Assembly: GCA_031284845.1 (NCBI GenBank)
Contig: JAITXH010000009.1
Location: 1 to 9,802, forward strand
Length of the DNA stretch: 9,802 nucleotides
Direction of reading: 5' to 3'
Source: Puniceicoccales bacterium
Lineage (GTDB): Bacteria; Verrucomicrobiota; Verrucomicrobiia; Opitutales; UBA953
The position numbers were made by a program, and so were the translations under genes. The notes below the pieces were generated by a model. It was not told where the DNA came from and did not search any database. It worked only from the letters and a program-made list of their open reading frames with translations. Positions 1 through 5,975 of the stretch are shown in pieces. The first letter of the stretch is position 1, and each line of letters opens with the position of its first letter.

Positions 1-852
1 TGCGAAGCCTACTCGCTCCTCAAAGGCCTGCTCGGGCTGAAACCTGCCGAGATGGGCGACATCTTTTCGCAGTGGAACAAAGGCGCGCTCGACAGCTTCC
101 TCGTCGAAATCACCGCCGACATCCTCAAGCAAAAAGACCCCGCCACGAAAAAACCCTTCGTGGACATCGTGCTCGACACCGCCGGGCAAAAAGGCACGGG
201 CAAATGGACATCCGTCAACGCCCTCGACATGGGCGTCCCCGCGCCGACCATCGCCGAGTCCGTCTTCGCGCGTTGCCTCTCCGCCGTAAAGGAAGAGCGC
301 GTCGCCGCGTCAAAAATCCTCAAAGGCCCGAAGGCGAAAAAATACACCGGCGACACCAAGGCCCTCGTCGCCGCCATCCACGACGCCCTTTACAGTTCGA
401 AGATCTGCTCCTACGCGCAAGGCTTCCAGCTCATGCGTGAAGCGCAAAAAGAGTATGGCTGGAAACTCGACTTCGGCAAAATCGCGCAGATCTGGCGCGG
501 CGGGTGCATCATCCGCGCCGCCTTCCTGCAAAAAATCACCGAAGCCTACGCTGCGAATCCCAAACTCGCGAACCTGCTCCTCGACCCGTATTTCAACAAG
601 ACCATCCAAAAAGCGCAGGCCAACTGGCGCAAAGTGGTATCGCTCGCCGTCGAGAACGGCATCAGCACGCCCACCTTTGCCTCGGCCCTCTCCTACTACG
701 ACGGCTATCGTGCCGAACGCCTCCCGGCGAACCTCCTCCAAGGCCAGCGCGACTATTTCGGCGCACACACTTACGAGCGCGTGGACCAGAAGCGCGGCAA
801 GTTTTACCACATAGACTGGCCCCTGCCCAACCGCCCGCAAATCGAGCTGTAA
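1..852 (+). CDS. gnd: 6-phosphogluconate dehydrogenase, decarboxylating (C-terminal part, 5' end outside window)
   Basis: This cytosolic enzyme oxidises and decarboxylates 6-phosphogluconate to ribulose 5-phosphate in the pentose phosphate pathway, making NADPH or NADH. The reading frame is open from base 1 and gives 283 residues; the family is about 470-485 long, so the N-terminal Rossmann domain and the catalytic Lys/Glu segment lie outside the window. The visible part begins in the all-helical domain at CEAYSLLKG. It holds the family signature DTAGQKGTGKWTS (residues 59-71), whose GTGKW binds substrate, then ESVFARCLSAVKEERVAAS, and the C-terminal RDYFGAHTYER (250-260). In that last motif Arg250 and His256 correspond to the residues that reach across the dimer to the 6-phosphogluconate phosphate. 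It ends at a normal TAA with no sign of decay. The next gene begins 38 nt downstream on the same strand. The identification is close to certain; cofactor preference cannot be judged without the N-terminus. Confidence 0.97.
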   Translation, partial: CEAYSLLKGLLGLKPAEMGDIFSQWNKGALDSFLVEITADILKQKDPATKKPFVDIVLDTAGQKGTGKWTSVNALDMGVPAPTIAESVFARCLSAVKEERVAASKILKGPKAKKYTGDTKALVAAIHDALYSSKICSYAQGFQLMREAQKEYGWKLDFGKIAQIWRGGCIIRAAFLQKITEAYAANPKLANLLLDPYFNKTIQKAQANWRKVVSLAVENGISTPTFASALSYYDGYRAERLPANLLQGQRDYFGAHTYERVDQKRGKFYHIDWPLPNRPQIEL

Positions 853-890
853 GTGCTTTTTAAAACTTAGACCCAACGAGAACTACGTTG

Positions 891-1355
891 ATGAACCTCG
901 AACCTGACGACCAAACGGTGCGCGACACGCTCATGATTATGACAGTCCTGAGCCGTGTTGGTCGGTATGGGGATGAAAAAAAATGGGAAGAGCATCAACG
1001 TCTTTTCACGGATAAAATCACTGTTGATTTTGGTCATGTGAAGCCTCCGGAAATTACATCTTCACAGGCCATCAAAGAATGGGCTTATCGGGCATACAAA
1101 GGAGTCAACACACTTCATCTGCTGACTAACATGGATGTGCAGGTAAATGGCGACAAAGCTGTTGTTGCTTCGTCCGGCCTTTCCCGGCACAAGCGCATTG
1201 ATACCAAGGAGTTCTGGAACATATACAGCTTCTATGAACATGAGTTGATACGCACGCCTGAAGGCTGGAAAGTCACCCGCCTCAAGATGGTGCCAATTTT
1301 TCAGGAAGGCAACGAGCACCTGCTTGAAGAAACGTATGCGTTGACCCAACCGTAA
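891..1355 (+). CDS. NTF2-like / SnoaL-fold family protein
   Basis: This is a 154-residue single-domain protein resembling the nuclear transport factor 2-like (SnoaL_4-type) superfamily, small cone-shaped folds used as enzymes (isomerase, dehydratase, dioxygenase subunit) or ligand binders. Visible family features in order are an N-terminal helix (VRDTLMIMTVLSRVGRYGD, 10-28), the W-xx-H-xx-LFTDKITVDFG strand (32-48), a helix with KEWAYRAYKG (62-71), TLHLLTNMDVQVNGDKAVVAS (74-94, with the often conserved His76), and the paired strands around YSFYEHELIRTPEGWKVTRLKMVP (112-135). No signal peptide or membrane segment is seen. I chose ATG 891; a TTG directly before it at 888 would add one residue. 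The ribosome site is weak (GAG about 10 nt upstream). It lies close behind gnd and may be read through from it, but the codon and base composition are more AT-rich than gnd. The fold assignment is fairly sure; the reaction cannot be told. Confidence 0.8.
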   Translation: MNLEPDDQTVRDTLMIMTVLSRVGRYGDEKKWEEHQRLFTDKITVDFGHVKPPEITSSQAIKEWAYRAYKGVNTLHLLTNMDVQVNGDKAVVASSGLSRHKRIDTKEFWNIYSFYEHELIRTPEGWKVTRLKMVPIFQEGNEHLLEETYALTQP

Positions 1356-1485
1356 AGCAAAAAAACGCCAATCCCTAACGCGCTGACAGCAAACGGAACG
1401 GTGCCGCCACCTTTCGCGTCTTTGGCTATACTTTTCCCCTTTCGCCCACCCACACGGAAATATCGCCGATAGTCAATTTATCCTT

Positions 1486-1514
1486 GAAAATTGAAACGGA
1501 ACAAATCAATTTTC
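1486..1514 (+). promoter_or_regulatory. Inverted repeat directly upstream of the ATPase gene (possible operator or RNA hairpin)
   Basis: GAAAATTGA (1486-1494) and TCAATTTTC (1506-1514) are perfect reverse complements separated by 11 nt, and end 4 nt before the ATG at 1519. A further half-like copy, TCAATTTA, lies at 1473-1480. Its position would cover the ribosome entry region, so it could be a repressor site or a translation-blocking hairpin. The arms are AT-rich, so a weak hairpin or chance is also possible. No Shine-Dalgarno sequence or good -35/-10 pair is visible next to it. Confidence 0.4.
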
Positions 1515-1518
1515 CAGC

Positions 1519-2676
1519 ATGTTTCAGCAAATTTCTCGGAAAAGCTACCATTCTGCGATCGAAACTGCGCTCCGTCGCTCACCCATTGTCGCACTCATGG
1601 GGCCGCGCCAATGCGGGAAAACCACGCTCGCCCGCGAGATCGCCGCAAAGCAAACAGGCGGAAGCGTCTTTTTGGATTTGGAGTCGCAGACAGATTTGCT
1701 GGCACTGCAAAACCCGCAGTTGTTTTTGTCAGAGCAACGCGGCCTGGTTGTGCTCGACGAGGTGCAGACTCGCCCGGACTTGTTCCCGTTGTTGCGCGTG
1801 CTGGCAGACAGACCGGATGCACCGGCGAAATTCTTGATTTTGGGAAGCGCGTCGCCGCAGCTTGCGGAGAAATCGGCGGAGTCGCTTGCCGGACGGGTGG
1901 AGTTTATCCAGATGCGCCCATTTTCGCTTGGGGAAATCGGCGCAGAAAACACGGATTCGCTTTGGCTACGTGGCGGTTTCCCGCGTTCATGGCTGGCAGC
2001 GAACGACGTGGACAGCCTCGTGTGGCGGAATAATTTCATTCAGACCTTTTTGCAGCGCGATGTGGCACTCCGCCTCTTGGAGCGGGACGTTATGGGGTTG
2101 CGTCGTTTTTGGATGATGCTGGCGGGATACCACGGGCAGGTTTTTAACGCTTCCGAACTAGGACGTTCGCTCGGTGTGAGTGCGCCGACTGTGCGAAAAT
2201 ACCTCGATGTGCTGGAAGGGACTTATATGGTGCGGGTTCTTCAGCCTTGGCACGAAAACTTCGGGAAACGCCTTGTGAAATCGCCCAAGATTTACCTGCG
2301 CGACAGCGGCTTGCTTCATGCGTTGACGGGGGTGAGAAACCGCGACGACTTGTGGCGCAGTCCGGTAGCGGGGGCGTCGTGGGAGGGATTCGCGTTGGAA
2401 CAGGTGCTTGGGGTGTTGCAACCGGAGGAGGCGTGGTTCTGGGCATTGCATTCTGGCGCAGAGGTGGACCTGTTCTGCCTCCTCAACGGGCGGCGCGTAG
2501 GAGTGGAGTTCAAGTGGAACGAACATCCGAAAACGACGAAGTCCATGCATGCAGCGGTGGAGATGTTGGGATTGGATTGCTTGTGGGTGGTCTATCCGGG
2601 TTCGCGTGTGGTGCCCTTGACGGAGAAGATAAGCGCTGTGCCCTTGGATAAAGTGGAGGAAGTGGCACTGCGCTAA
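1519..2676 (+). CDS. AAA-14 / DUF4143 family ATPase with PD-(D/E)xK-like C-terminus
   Basis: This 385-residue protein is the usual length for the widespread AAA_14-DUF4143 family, cytosolic P-loop ATPases whose biological role is mostly unproven. The N-terminal ATPase part has Walker A GPRQCGKTT (28-36), Walker B GLVVLDEVQ (75-83) with the Asp80-Glu81 pair, and the sensor-like strand FLILGSAS (105-112). The segment FNASELGRSLGVSAPTVRKYLDVLE (209-233) has the look of a helix-turn-helix. KIYLRDSGLLHALTG (257-271) is a typical DUF4143 block. The tail, WEGFALEQVL followed by GAEVDLF and GVEFKW, gives the Glu289...Asp317...Glu330-x-Lys332 spacing of a PD-(D/E)xK nuclease-like core, which this family commonly carries. 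No leader peptide or membrane segment is seen. The start at ATG 1519 aligns with the usual short N-terminus (FQQISRKSYHSAIETAL). The gene stands alone: a 163-nt gap precedes it, and it converges on the minus-strand unit with 11 nt between stops. Family assignment is sure; function (toxin-antitoxin-like, defence or repair) is not shown. Confidence 0.93.
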   Translation: MFQQISRKSYHSAIETALRRSPIVALMGPRQCGKTTLAREIAAKQTGGSVFLDLESQTDLLALQNPQLFLSEQRGLVVLDEVQTRPDLFPLLRVLADRPDAPAKFLILGSASPQLAEKSAESLAGRVEFIQMRPFSLGEIGAENTDSLWLRGGFPRSWLAANDVDSLVWRNNFIQTFLQRDVALRLLERDVMGLRRFWMMLAGYHGQVFNASELGRSLGVSAPTVRKYLDVLEGTYMVRVLQPWHENFGKRLVKSPKIYLRDSGLLHALTGVRNRDDLWRSPVAGASWEGFALEQVLGVLQPEEAWFWALHSGAEVDLFCLLNGRRVGVEFKWNEHPKTTKSMHAAVEMLGLDCLWVVYPGSRVVPLTEKISAVPLDKVEEVALR

Positions 2677-2687
2677 CCCGACTTCCG

Positions 2688-2837
2688 CTACCAAGGCAGG
2701 TTTTGAATTGGGATCGAGTTGTTTGGCGAGTAAATCTTCTCCTCTGCCGCGGGGGTAGCAGAAACGCTATCGGCAGCACGAACGACAGATGAAACTAGAA
2801 TTCCGCTAAGCGCAAAAGCCGCATACCAACAAGACAT
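2688..2837 (-). CDS. Small signal-peptide ORF (49 aa), possible small secreted protein or truncated gene
   Basis: Reading right to left from ATG at 2837 gives 49 residues ending at TAG 2688. The first 22 look like a Sec signal peptide: MSCWYAAFALSGILVSSVVRAA, with an Ala-x-Ala-like cleavage site (VRAA before Asp23). The mature part would be only about 27 residues, ending in SPNNSIPIQNLPW. It begins 33 nt after the stop of the 487-aa exported protein on the same strand, so it may be the third gene of that unit. No good Shine-Dalgarno is visible. The predicted mature start (ADSVSATP) resembles the start of its two neighbours (ADTTESIPEP, AEDVSSLAPP). It could be a genuine small exported peptide, or the 5' stub of a third family member whose rest was lost when the converging ATPase gene came to lie next to it. 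I do not recognise a family. Confidence 0.5.
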   Translation of the reverse strand: MSCWYAAFALSGILVSSVVRAADSVSATPAAEEKIYSPNNSIPIQNLPW

Positions 2838-2870
2838 TAAGAGAGTTGCTGCTATTCATTAAAGTTTAAT

Positions 2871-4334
2871 TTATTTGGGGAGTAGTGCTAAATCTTTAGA
2901 TTCTTTTGTCGCTAATTCTGTCTTTATTTTTTCTTTTTCTTCCCTAATCAATTTTAGATATTTTTGCATCGGTGGTAACAGTGCAGCATCTTTAGTCGCC
3001 TGCAACTGAAGGACAAGTTGCAACTCAAGTTTGGAAAACAAGGCACATTCCGCTTTATGAAGAGCCGTCCAGGTTTGAGGACTATCTGCTAGCGCAGCCA
3101 CCTGGAGCTCTTTTTCGAGTTCCTCAGCCGCTTTTTTATACAGTTCGATATGAGGCACTGGAACAGCTTCTTGGCGAAACTTCGCTACCAGAAGATTAAA
3201 TCTTTTTTTTGCGCGCTTATTTAAGACTAGCGCCTCTTTTACTGCATTATTTATCGCCTCTAGTTCTTTTTCCACTAAAGGGTCTTTAATAAAGGCATTT
3301 GTTCCAAGAAAAGCTTCTGTTGTTTTTTCATCAGGAAGCCCGGCAAAAAGCCATTCTGTTCTTTTCATTCTTGGATAGGCACTTTGCAGGGCATCCGCCA
3401 AAGCGATGTCACTGACGTAGCCCGCCTTTTTTAAGTATTCCCTGACACTTACAGCATCATTAGGAAAAGAGTCCACGACAAACTTGGCAAAGCCCTTTTT
3501 TTTCGCATCTCCCCAAGGCATTCCGTATGAAGTTAGCGTGCTTAGACGATATCCTTTCAGGCGAGAGATTTCATATCCGATATTGGGATTGTTTGTCGCC
3601 TCATTTTTCATCGCATTGTCAAGAATTTCTTGAATTCCTTTATCGCTCATTACATTGTTAGACGGTAATGTTAGAGGCGTCGTGCTATATCCCGGAGTCT
3701 GGAGATAGTTTTCTAGCCTTTTTTCTACACTGGCTTGTCGGTAAGCATCCCGACTTTTTTTCAATATTGCTGCATAATATGCGACATGAGCAATTTCAAT
3801 TTTGCGAATTTCCTCTGGAGTAAAAATCTCTTTGTAATCAATCCCGTTTTTCCTTTTATAGATTCTTTTCGCAGATTCTCTTCGCACTCCGAAAGGCGCA
3901 TTTTGGATTATACCAATTACTTTTGATCTTGCATAGATATCCACATAAAGGTCATCTTTTTTTGGCAATTTTTCAGAAACAAAAAATTCGTCCATTTCCA
4001 TTACCGGAGCACCGCTAATCAAATAATAAGTCCACTCTTTCGCCATTCCGGCTTCACGCGTTTTTGCTTCAAAACGTTTTTCTTCCCACTCGTTTTCTTT
4101 TAATTCTTTAAGAAATTTCAACGCAACACTGTAAAATTCGGAATGCTGTCTTTGCTGGAGAAGGTTCTGCATATTTTCTATGATAGGCTTATATGGACCA
4201 AGTTCCGCTATGGGAAGAAACGGTTCCGGGATGGACTCAGTGGTATCTGCTGCAACGAGAATGGTGGCAGATAGAAAACTGAATATTGCGAAAATGGCAC
4301 TCAGGAAAGAACGAAAGCATTTGTAGTAATTCAT
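2871..4334 (-). CDS. Exported protein of unknown function, long paralog
   Basis: I do not recognise this 487-residue protein. The N-terminus is a clear Sec signal peptide (Lys5/Arg8, then a hydrophobic core to about residue 28, cleavage likely after VAA29), so it should act in the periplasm or outside the cell. The mature chain is rich in Lys, Glu, Ala and Leu and looks mostly helical. Blocks around 52-84 (IENMQNLL...LKELKENEW), 98-109 (AKEWTYYLISGA) and 289-337 (SFPNDAVSVREYLKKAGY...TEWLFAGLPDE) match the upstream neighbour in order, so the two are paralogs. Residues about 340-487 form a charged helical extension not found in the neighbour, with possible coiled coil at 396-412 and 460-480. 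No cysteine cluster, catalytic triad or metal motif stands out. The ATG lies 47 nt after the stop of the preceding gene on the same strand, which suggests cotranscription; ribosome site weak. Codons are clearly more AT-rich than in gnd or topB. Confidence 0.8.
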   Translation of the reverse strand: MNYYKCFRSFLSAIFAIFSFLSATILVAADTTESIPEPFLPIAELGPYKPIIENMQNLLQQRQHSEFYSVALKFLKELKENEWEEKRFEAKTREAGMAKEWTYYLISGAPVMEMDEFFVSEKLPKKDDLYVDIYARSKVIGIIQNAPFGVRRESAKRIYKRKNGIDYKEIFTPEEIRKIEIAHVAYYAAILKKSRDAYRQASVEKRLENYLQTPGYSTTPLTLPSNNVMSDKGIQEILDNAMKNEATNNPNIGYEISRLKGYRLSTLTSYGMPWGDAKKKGFAKFVVDSFPNDAVSVREYLKKAGYVSDIALADALQSAYPRMKRTEWLFAGLPDEKTTEAFLGTNAFIKDPLVEKELEAINNAVKEALVLNKRAKKRFNLLVAKFRQEAVPVPHIELYKKAAEELEKELQVAALADSPQTWTALHKAECALFSKLELQLVLQLQATKDAALLPPMQKYLKLIREEKEKIKTELATKESKDLALLPK

Positions 4335-4381
4335 ATTTTTGTTTGTTAAGGATTAGATTAACTTGAGGTGGCGAGTAGGCT

Positions 4382-5245
4382 TCAACTTTTCGGTTTTGGG
4401 AGACCTTGGTATAAATAGGCTGCCTTTTTATCTTTTCCCACTAACTTTTGAAACCTTCGCGCTAATTCTTCTTTTTGATAGCCAATTTCAATAAAAAACG
4501 CATGAATACTGGAGGCATTATTGGGATATTCTTTCATTAGGAGAAGCAACAATTCTCGTTGATGACCTTCCGCTACAGACACACAAAGATCGCTTCTTAT
4601 TGCTCTAATGGTGGCAACGCCGTAAACACGTCCCTCTATCCCCTTCCGTCTCCATCGTTCATCTTCGTCAAAAGGACCTTGCGGCCAAGTTTTTTCTTCT
4701 TCGCGAAATTTTGCTATCTCCCGTTTCCTAACTTCCTCCAACTCAAGTCTGATGCCATGAAGTGCTTTAAGAATAACCTTCGTATAACTCAGATATTGTG
4801 TTTGGAGTTTTCCTTTCTCCACTTTGTGAAATGCAGCCTTTTTTTCCAAATTTGCGAAAAGAATACACTCGAGAGCGAATTCCTTTAACTTTATATCTAT
4901 TTCTTTATATCCATCTTTATCGTGGAGCCAAACATCGGGAAAGAATGGAGATTTTGCAAGATAATAAGAAAACCACTCGCAAGCAACAATTTCTTCTTTC
5001 CCGTTTAAGGAGTAGAGGCCAACCCTCAGCTCATTTCTGACAAAGTTTATCTTTTTTACAAGTCGTCCTGCTTCAAGATAAAATTCTAGCAAATTGGATG
5101 CGGCAAGGTGCTTTTCCATCTTTTCCAGATTTTGAAAATAATCATCTCCGGCTTCTTTGGCAGCGCTCAGTGGTGGAGCCAATGAAGAAACATCCTCCGC
5201 CCGGCACTGGAGAGTGAACAGAAGTAAAACGACGACCCCGCCCAT
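4382..5245 (-). CDS. Exported protein of unknown function, short paralog
   Basis: This is a 287-residue protein of unknown family. From ATG 5245 it begins with a short hydrophobic leader (VVVLLLFTL) and a plausible signal-peptidase site CRA before Glu17. The frame stays open upstream to a GTG at 5401 (339 aa), but the extra residues are encoded by a GC-rich hairpin region with no Shine-Dalgarno, and a promoter-like -10 would fall inside them; GGA lies 8 nt before ATG 5245. The start therefore favours 5245, although this leaves no basic residue in the leader. The mature chain is helical and charged. Residues 39-72 (NLEKMEKHLAA..LEFYLEAGRLVKK), 87-100 (VACEWFSYYLAKSP) and 239-286 (EYPNNASSIHAFFIEIGY...AYLYQGLPKPK) correspond to the same blocks in the 487-aa neighbour. 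The protein stops just after GLP, where the neighbour continues another 150 residues. It is probably the first gene of a two- or three-gene exported-protein unit. Confidence 0.75.
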   Translation of the reverse strand: MGGVVVLLLFTLQCRAEDVSSLAPPLSAAKEAGDDYFQNLEKMEKHLAASNLLEFYLEAGRLVKKINFVRNELRVGLYSLNGKEEIVACEWFSYYLAKSPFFPDVWLHDKDGYKEIDIKLKEFALECILFANLEKKAAFHKVEKGKLQTQYLSYTKVILKALHGIRLELEEVRKREIAKFREEEKTWPQGPFDEDERWRRKGIEGRVYGVATIRAIRSDLCVSVAEGHQRELLLLLMKEYPNNASSIHAFFIEIGYQKEELARRFQKLVGKDKKAAYLYQGLPKPKS

Positions 5246-5378
5246 TTTAGCAATCCAGAGAACAATGTTCTGCGTGAATCGGAGGAGATCTCCTAGCCCC
5301 TGATAAAAGGGGCTGCTACGGCTTTGTGAGGACAAGACCTGGCAACCGCATCGGATGGCTCCGGCGGTTCTTGCAGGT
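5246..5378 (-). promoter_or_regulatory. Structured 5' leader with two hairpins before the exported-protein genes
   Basis: Read on the minus strand, the first hairpin (5378 to 5337) pairs ACCTG with CAGGT, AACCGC with GCGGTT, and CGGA with TCCG around the loop GCCA, with a small internal loop (CAAG/GC) and an AT bulge. A second hairpin (5314 to 5295) pairs AGCCCCT with AGGGGCT around six nt, and is followed at once by the perfect 12-bp palindrome AGGAGATCTCCT (5294 to 5283). The stretch is far more GC-rich than the gene behind it. It fits a regulatory leader RNA, but it matches no riboswitch class I know, and no run of U follows the hairpins, so it is not an ordinary terminator. The alternative is coding sequence for an N-terminal extension from GTG 5401. 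Confidence 0.5.
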
Positions 5379-5383
5379 ATTTG

Positions 5384-5412
5384 AGTATAGTTCTTGATCA
5401 CGGTTGTGAAAA
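5384..5412 (-). promoter_or_regulatory. Candidate sigma70-type promoter for the exported-protein unit
   Basis: On the minus strand TTTTCA (5412-5407; 4 of 6 match to TTGACA) is followed after exactly 17 nt by TATACT (5389-5384; 5 of 6 match to TATAAT). A start about 6 nt further would fall at about 5378, exactly where the first leader hairpin begins. The agreement of promoter spacing with the base of the hairpin is the main support; the -35 is only fair. Confidence 0.45.
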
Positions 5413-5606
5413 AATGACGGTCCTTGGCATCGCTCTATCAGTCCTACTGCGGAATGGGGATATATTTTTAAAGCACCGCATCATAGCAAGATTCTTAGTT
5501 GAAGTTTTCGCGGCGACAATGAACCGAAATTTTTTCAAGTTAAGTTCTTTTTCACTATAGAAGACAAGATGAAAGACAAAGAAATGACCTTGTCCGTCCC
5601 GCGTGC

Positions 5607-5663
5607 ATCAAGGGCCTGACCTAACGCCCCCTCTGCGGTCAGGCTCTGTCTAGGTTCCTTGAT
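5607..5663. repeat. Compound inverted repeat (large hairpin)
   Basis: Two nested perfect stems are present: ATCAAGG (5607-5613) with CCTTGAT (5657-5663), and inside it GCCTGACC (5614-5621) with GGTCAGGC (5637-5644). The left arms are contiguous, giving 15 paired bases; the right arms are split by a 12-nt bulge (5645-5656). The loop is 15 nt, C-rich. It has no flanking U-run on either strand, so it is not a standard terminator. It may be a dispersed palindromic repeat, a folded small RNA, or a recombination site. Confidence 0.6.
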
Positions 5664-5803
5664 ACAGATTAACTCATTTGAAATAAAGAGGGAGGGCTTT
5701 TCGGACTGAAAGACAGCATCCGATAGTATTCGTGAACAAATACTTCTCTTTAAAAGAAGAATGCCACAGGGGATTTGGGATTTGTAGGGGGTAGGTGCCA
5801 CTA

Positions 5804-5943
5804 CAAGGGTTTTTGAGGTTTTTTGGAGACGAAAAGTGCCTATTCATCGGCTTCAGCGAGCATTTAGGGGAGCAAAACAGTCCAGAACGGGGTCGAGTAG
5901 CAAAAGTCGGGCTAATCTTAAAAACACCTGCAAAAACCCGTTG
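5804..5943. repeat. Long-range inverted repeat upstream of the MgtC-like gene
   Basis: CAAGGGTTTTTGAGGT (5804-5819) matches the reverse complement of 5926-5943 (CAACGGGTTTTTGCAGGT) at all 16 bases apart from two single-base insertions; the core GGGTTTTTG / CAAAAACCC is perfect. The arms enclose about 106 nt without an ORF. It ends about 30 nt before the downstream gene. Possible readings are a small non-autonomous element with terminal inverted repeats, or the base stem of a 5' leader RNA. Confidence 0.4.
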
Positions 5944-5975
5944 CGCACCAGAATTCCAGTGCTTTTATCTTAGGG

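Larger units (their letters stand above)
5413..5975. other. Intergenic region without a convincing gene
   Basis: This is about 560 nt between the divergent exported-protein unit and the MgtC-like gene. It holds two inverted-repeat structures listed separately and a G-rich run near 5769-5795. A minus-strand open frame of 88 codons (5801 to 5535, GTG start) has no recognisable motif, no ribosome site, and runs through the compound hairpin, so I do not call it a gene. No tRNA, transposase remnant or clear rho-independent terminator was seen. Confidence 0.6.

Noticed and set aside
1404..1432. TATACT at 1427-1432 as a promoter for the ATPase gene
   Set aside because: The hexamer at the correct spacing is CCGCCA, which does not resemble a -35 element.
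5246..5401. Long form of the short exported protein starting at GTG 5401
   Set aside because: There is no ribosome site, the composition is unlike the rest of the gene, strong hairpins lie within it, and a promoter -10 overlaps its first codons. It would bury the signal peptide about 50 residues in.
5402..5488. 28-codon minus-strand ORF (MMRCFKNISPF...) upstream of the exported-protein unit
   Set aside because: It is short, has no Shine-Dalgarno, and lies upstream of the predicted transcription start, so it would not even be in the leader RNA.
5619..5663. Integron attC site
   Set aside because: ACCTAAC fits one core half, but no GTTRRRY partner is found in the right arm and no integrase or cassette array is nearby.
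5769..5795. G-rich run (GGGG, GGG, GGGGG, GG) as a G-quadruplex
   Set aside because: Only three tracts of three or more G lie close together; the next is too far away, so only a weak two-layer form is possible.
5535..5801. Minus-strand open frame of 88 codons with GTG start
   Set aside because: It has no motif, signal peptide or ribosome site, and runs straight through the compound hairpin at 5607-5663.
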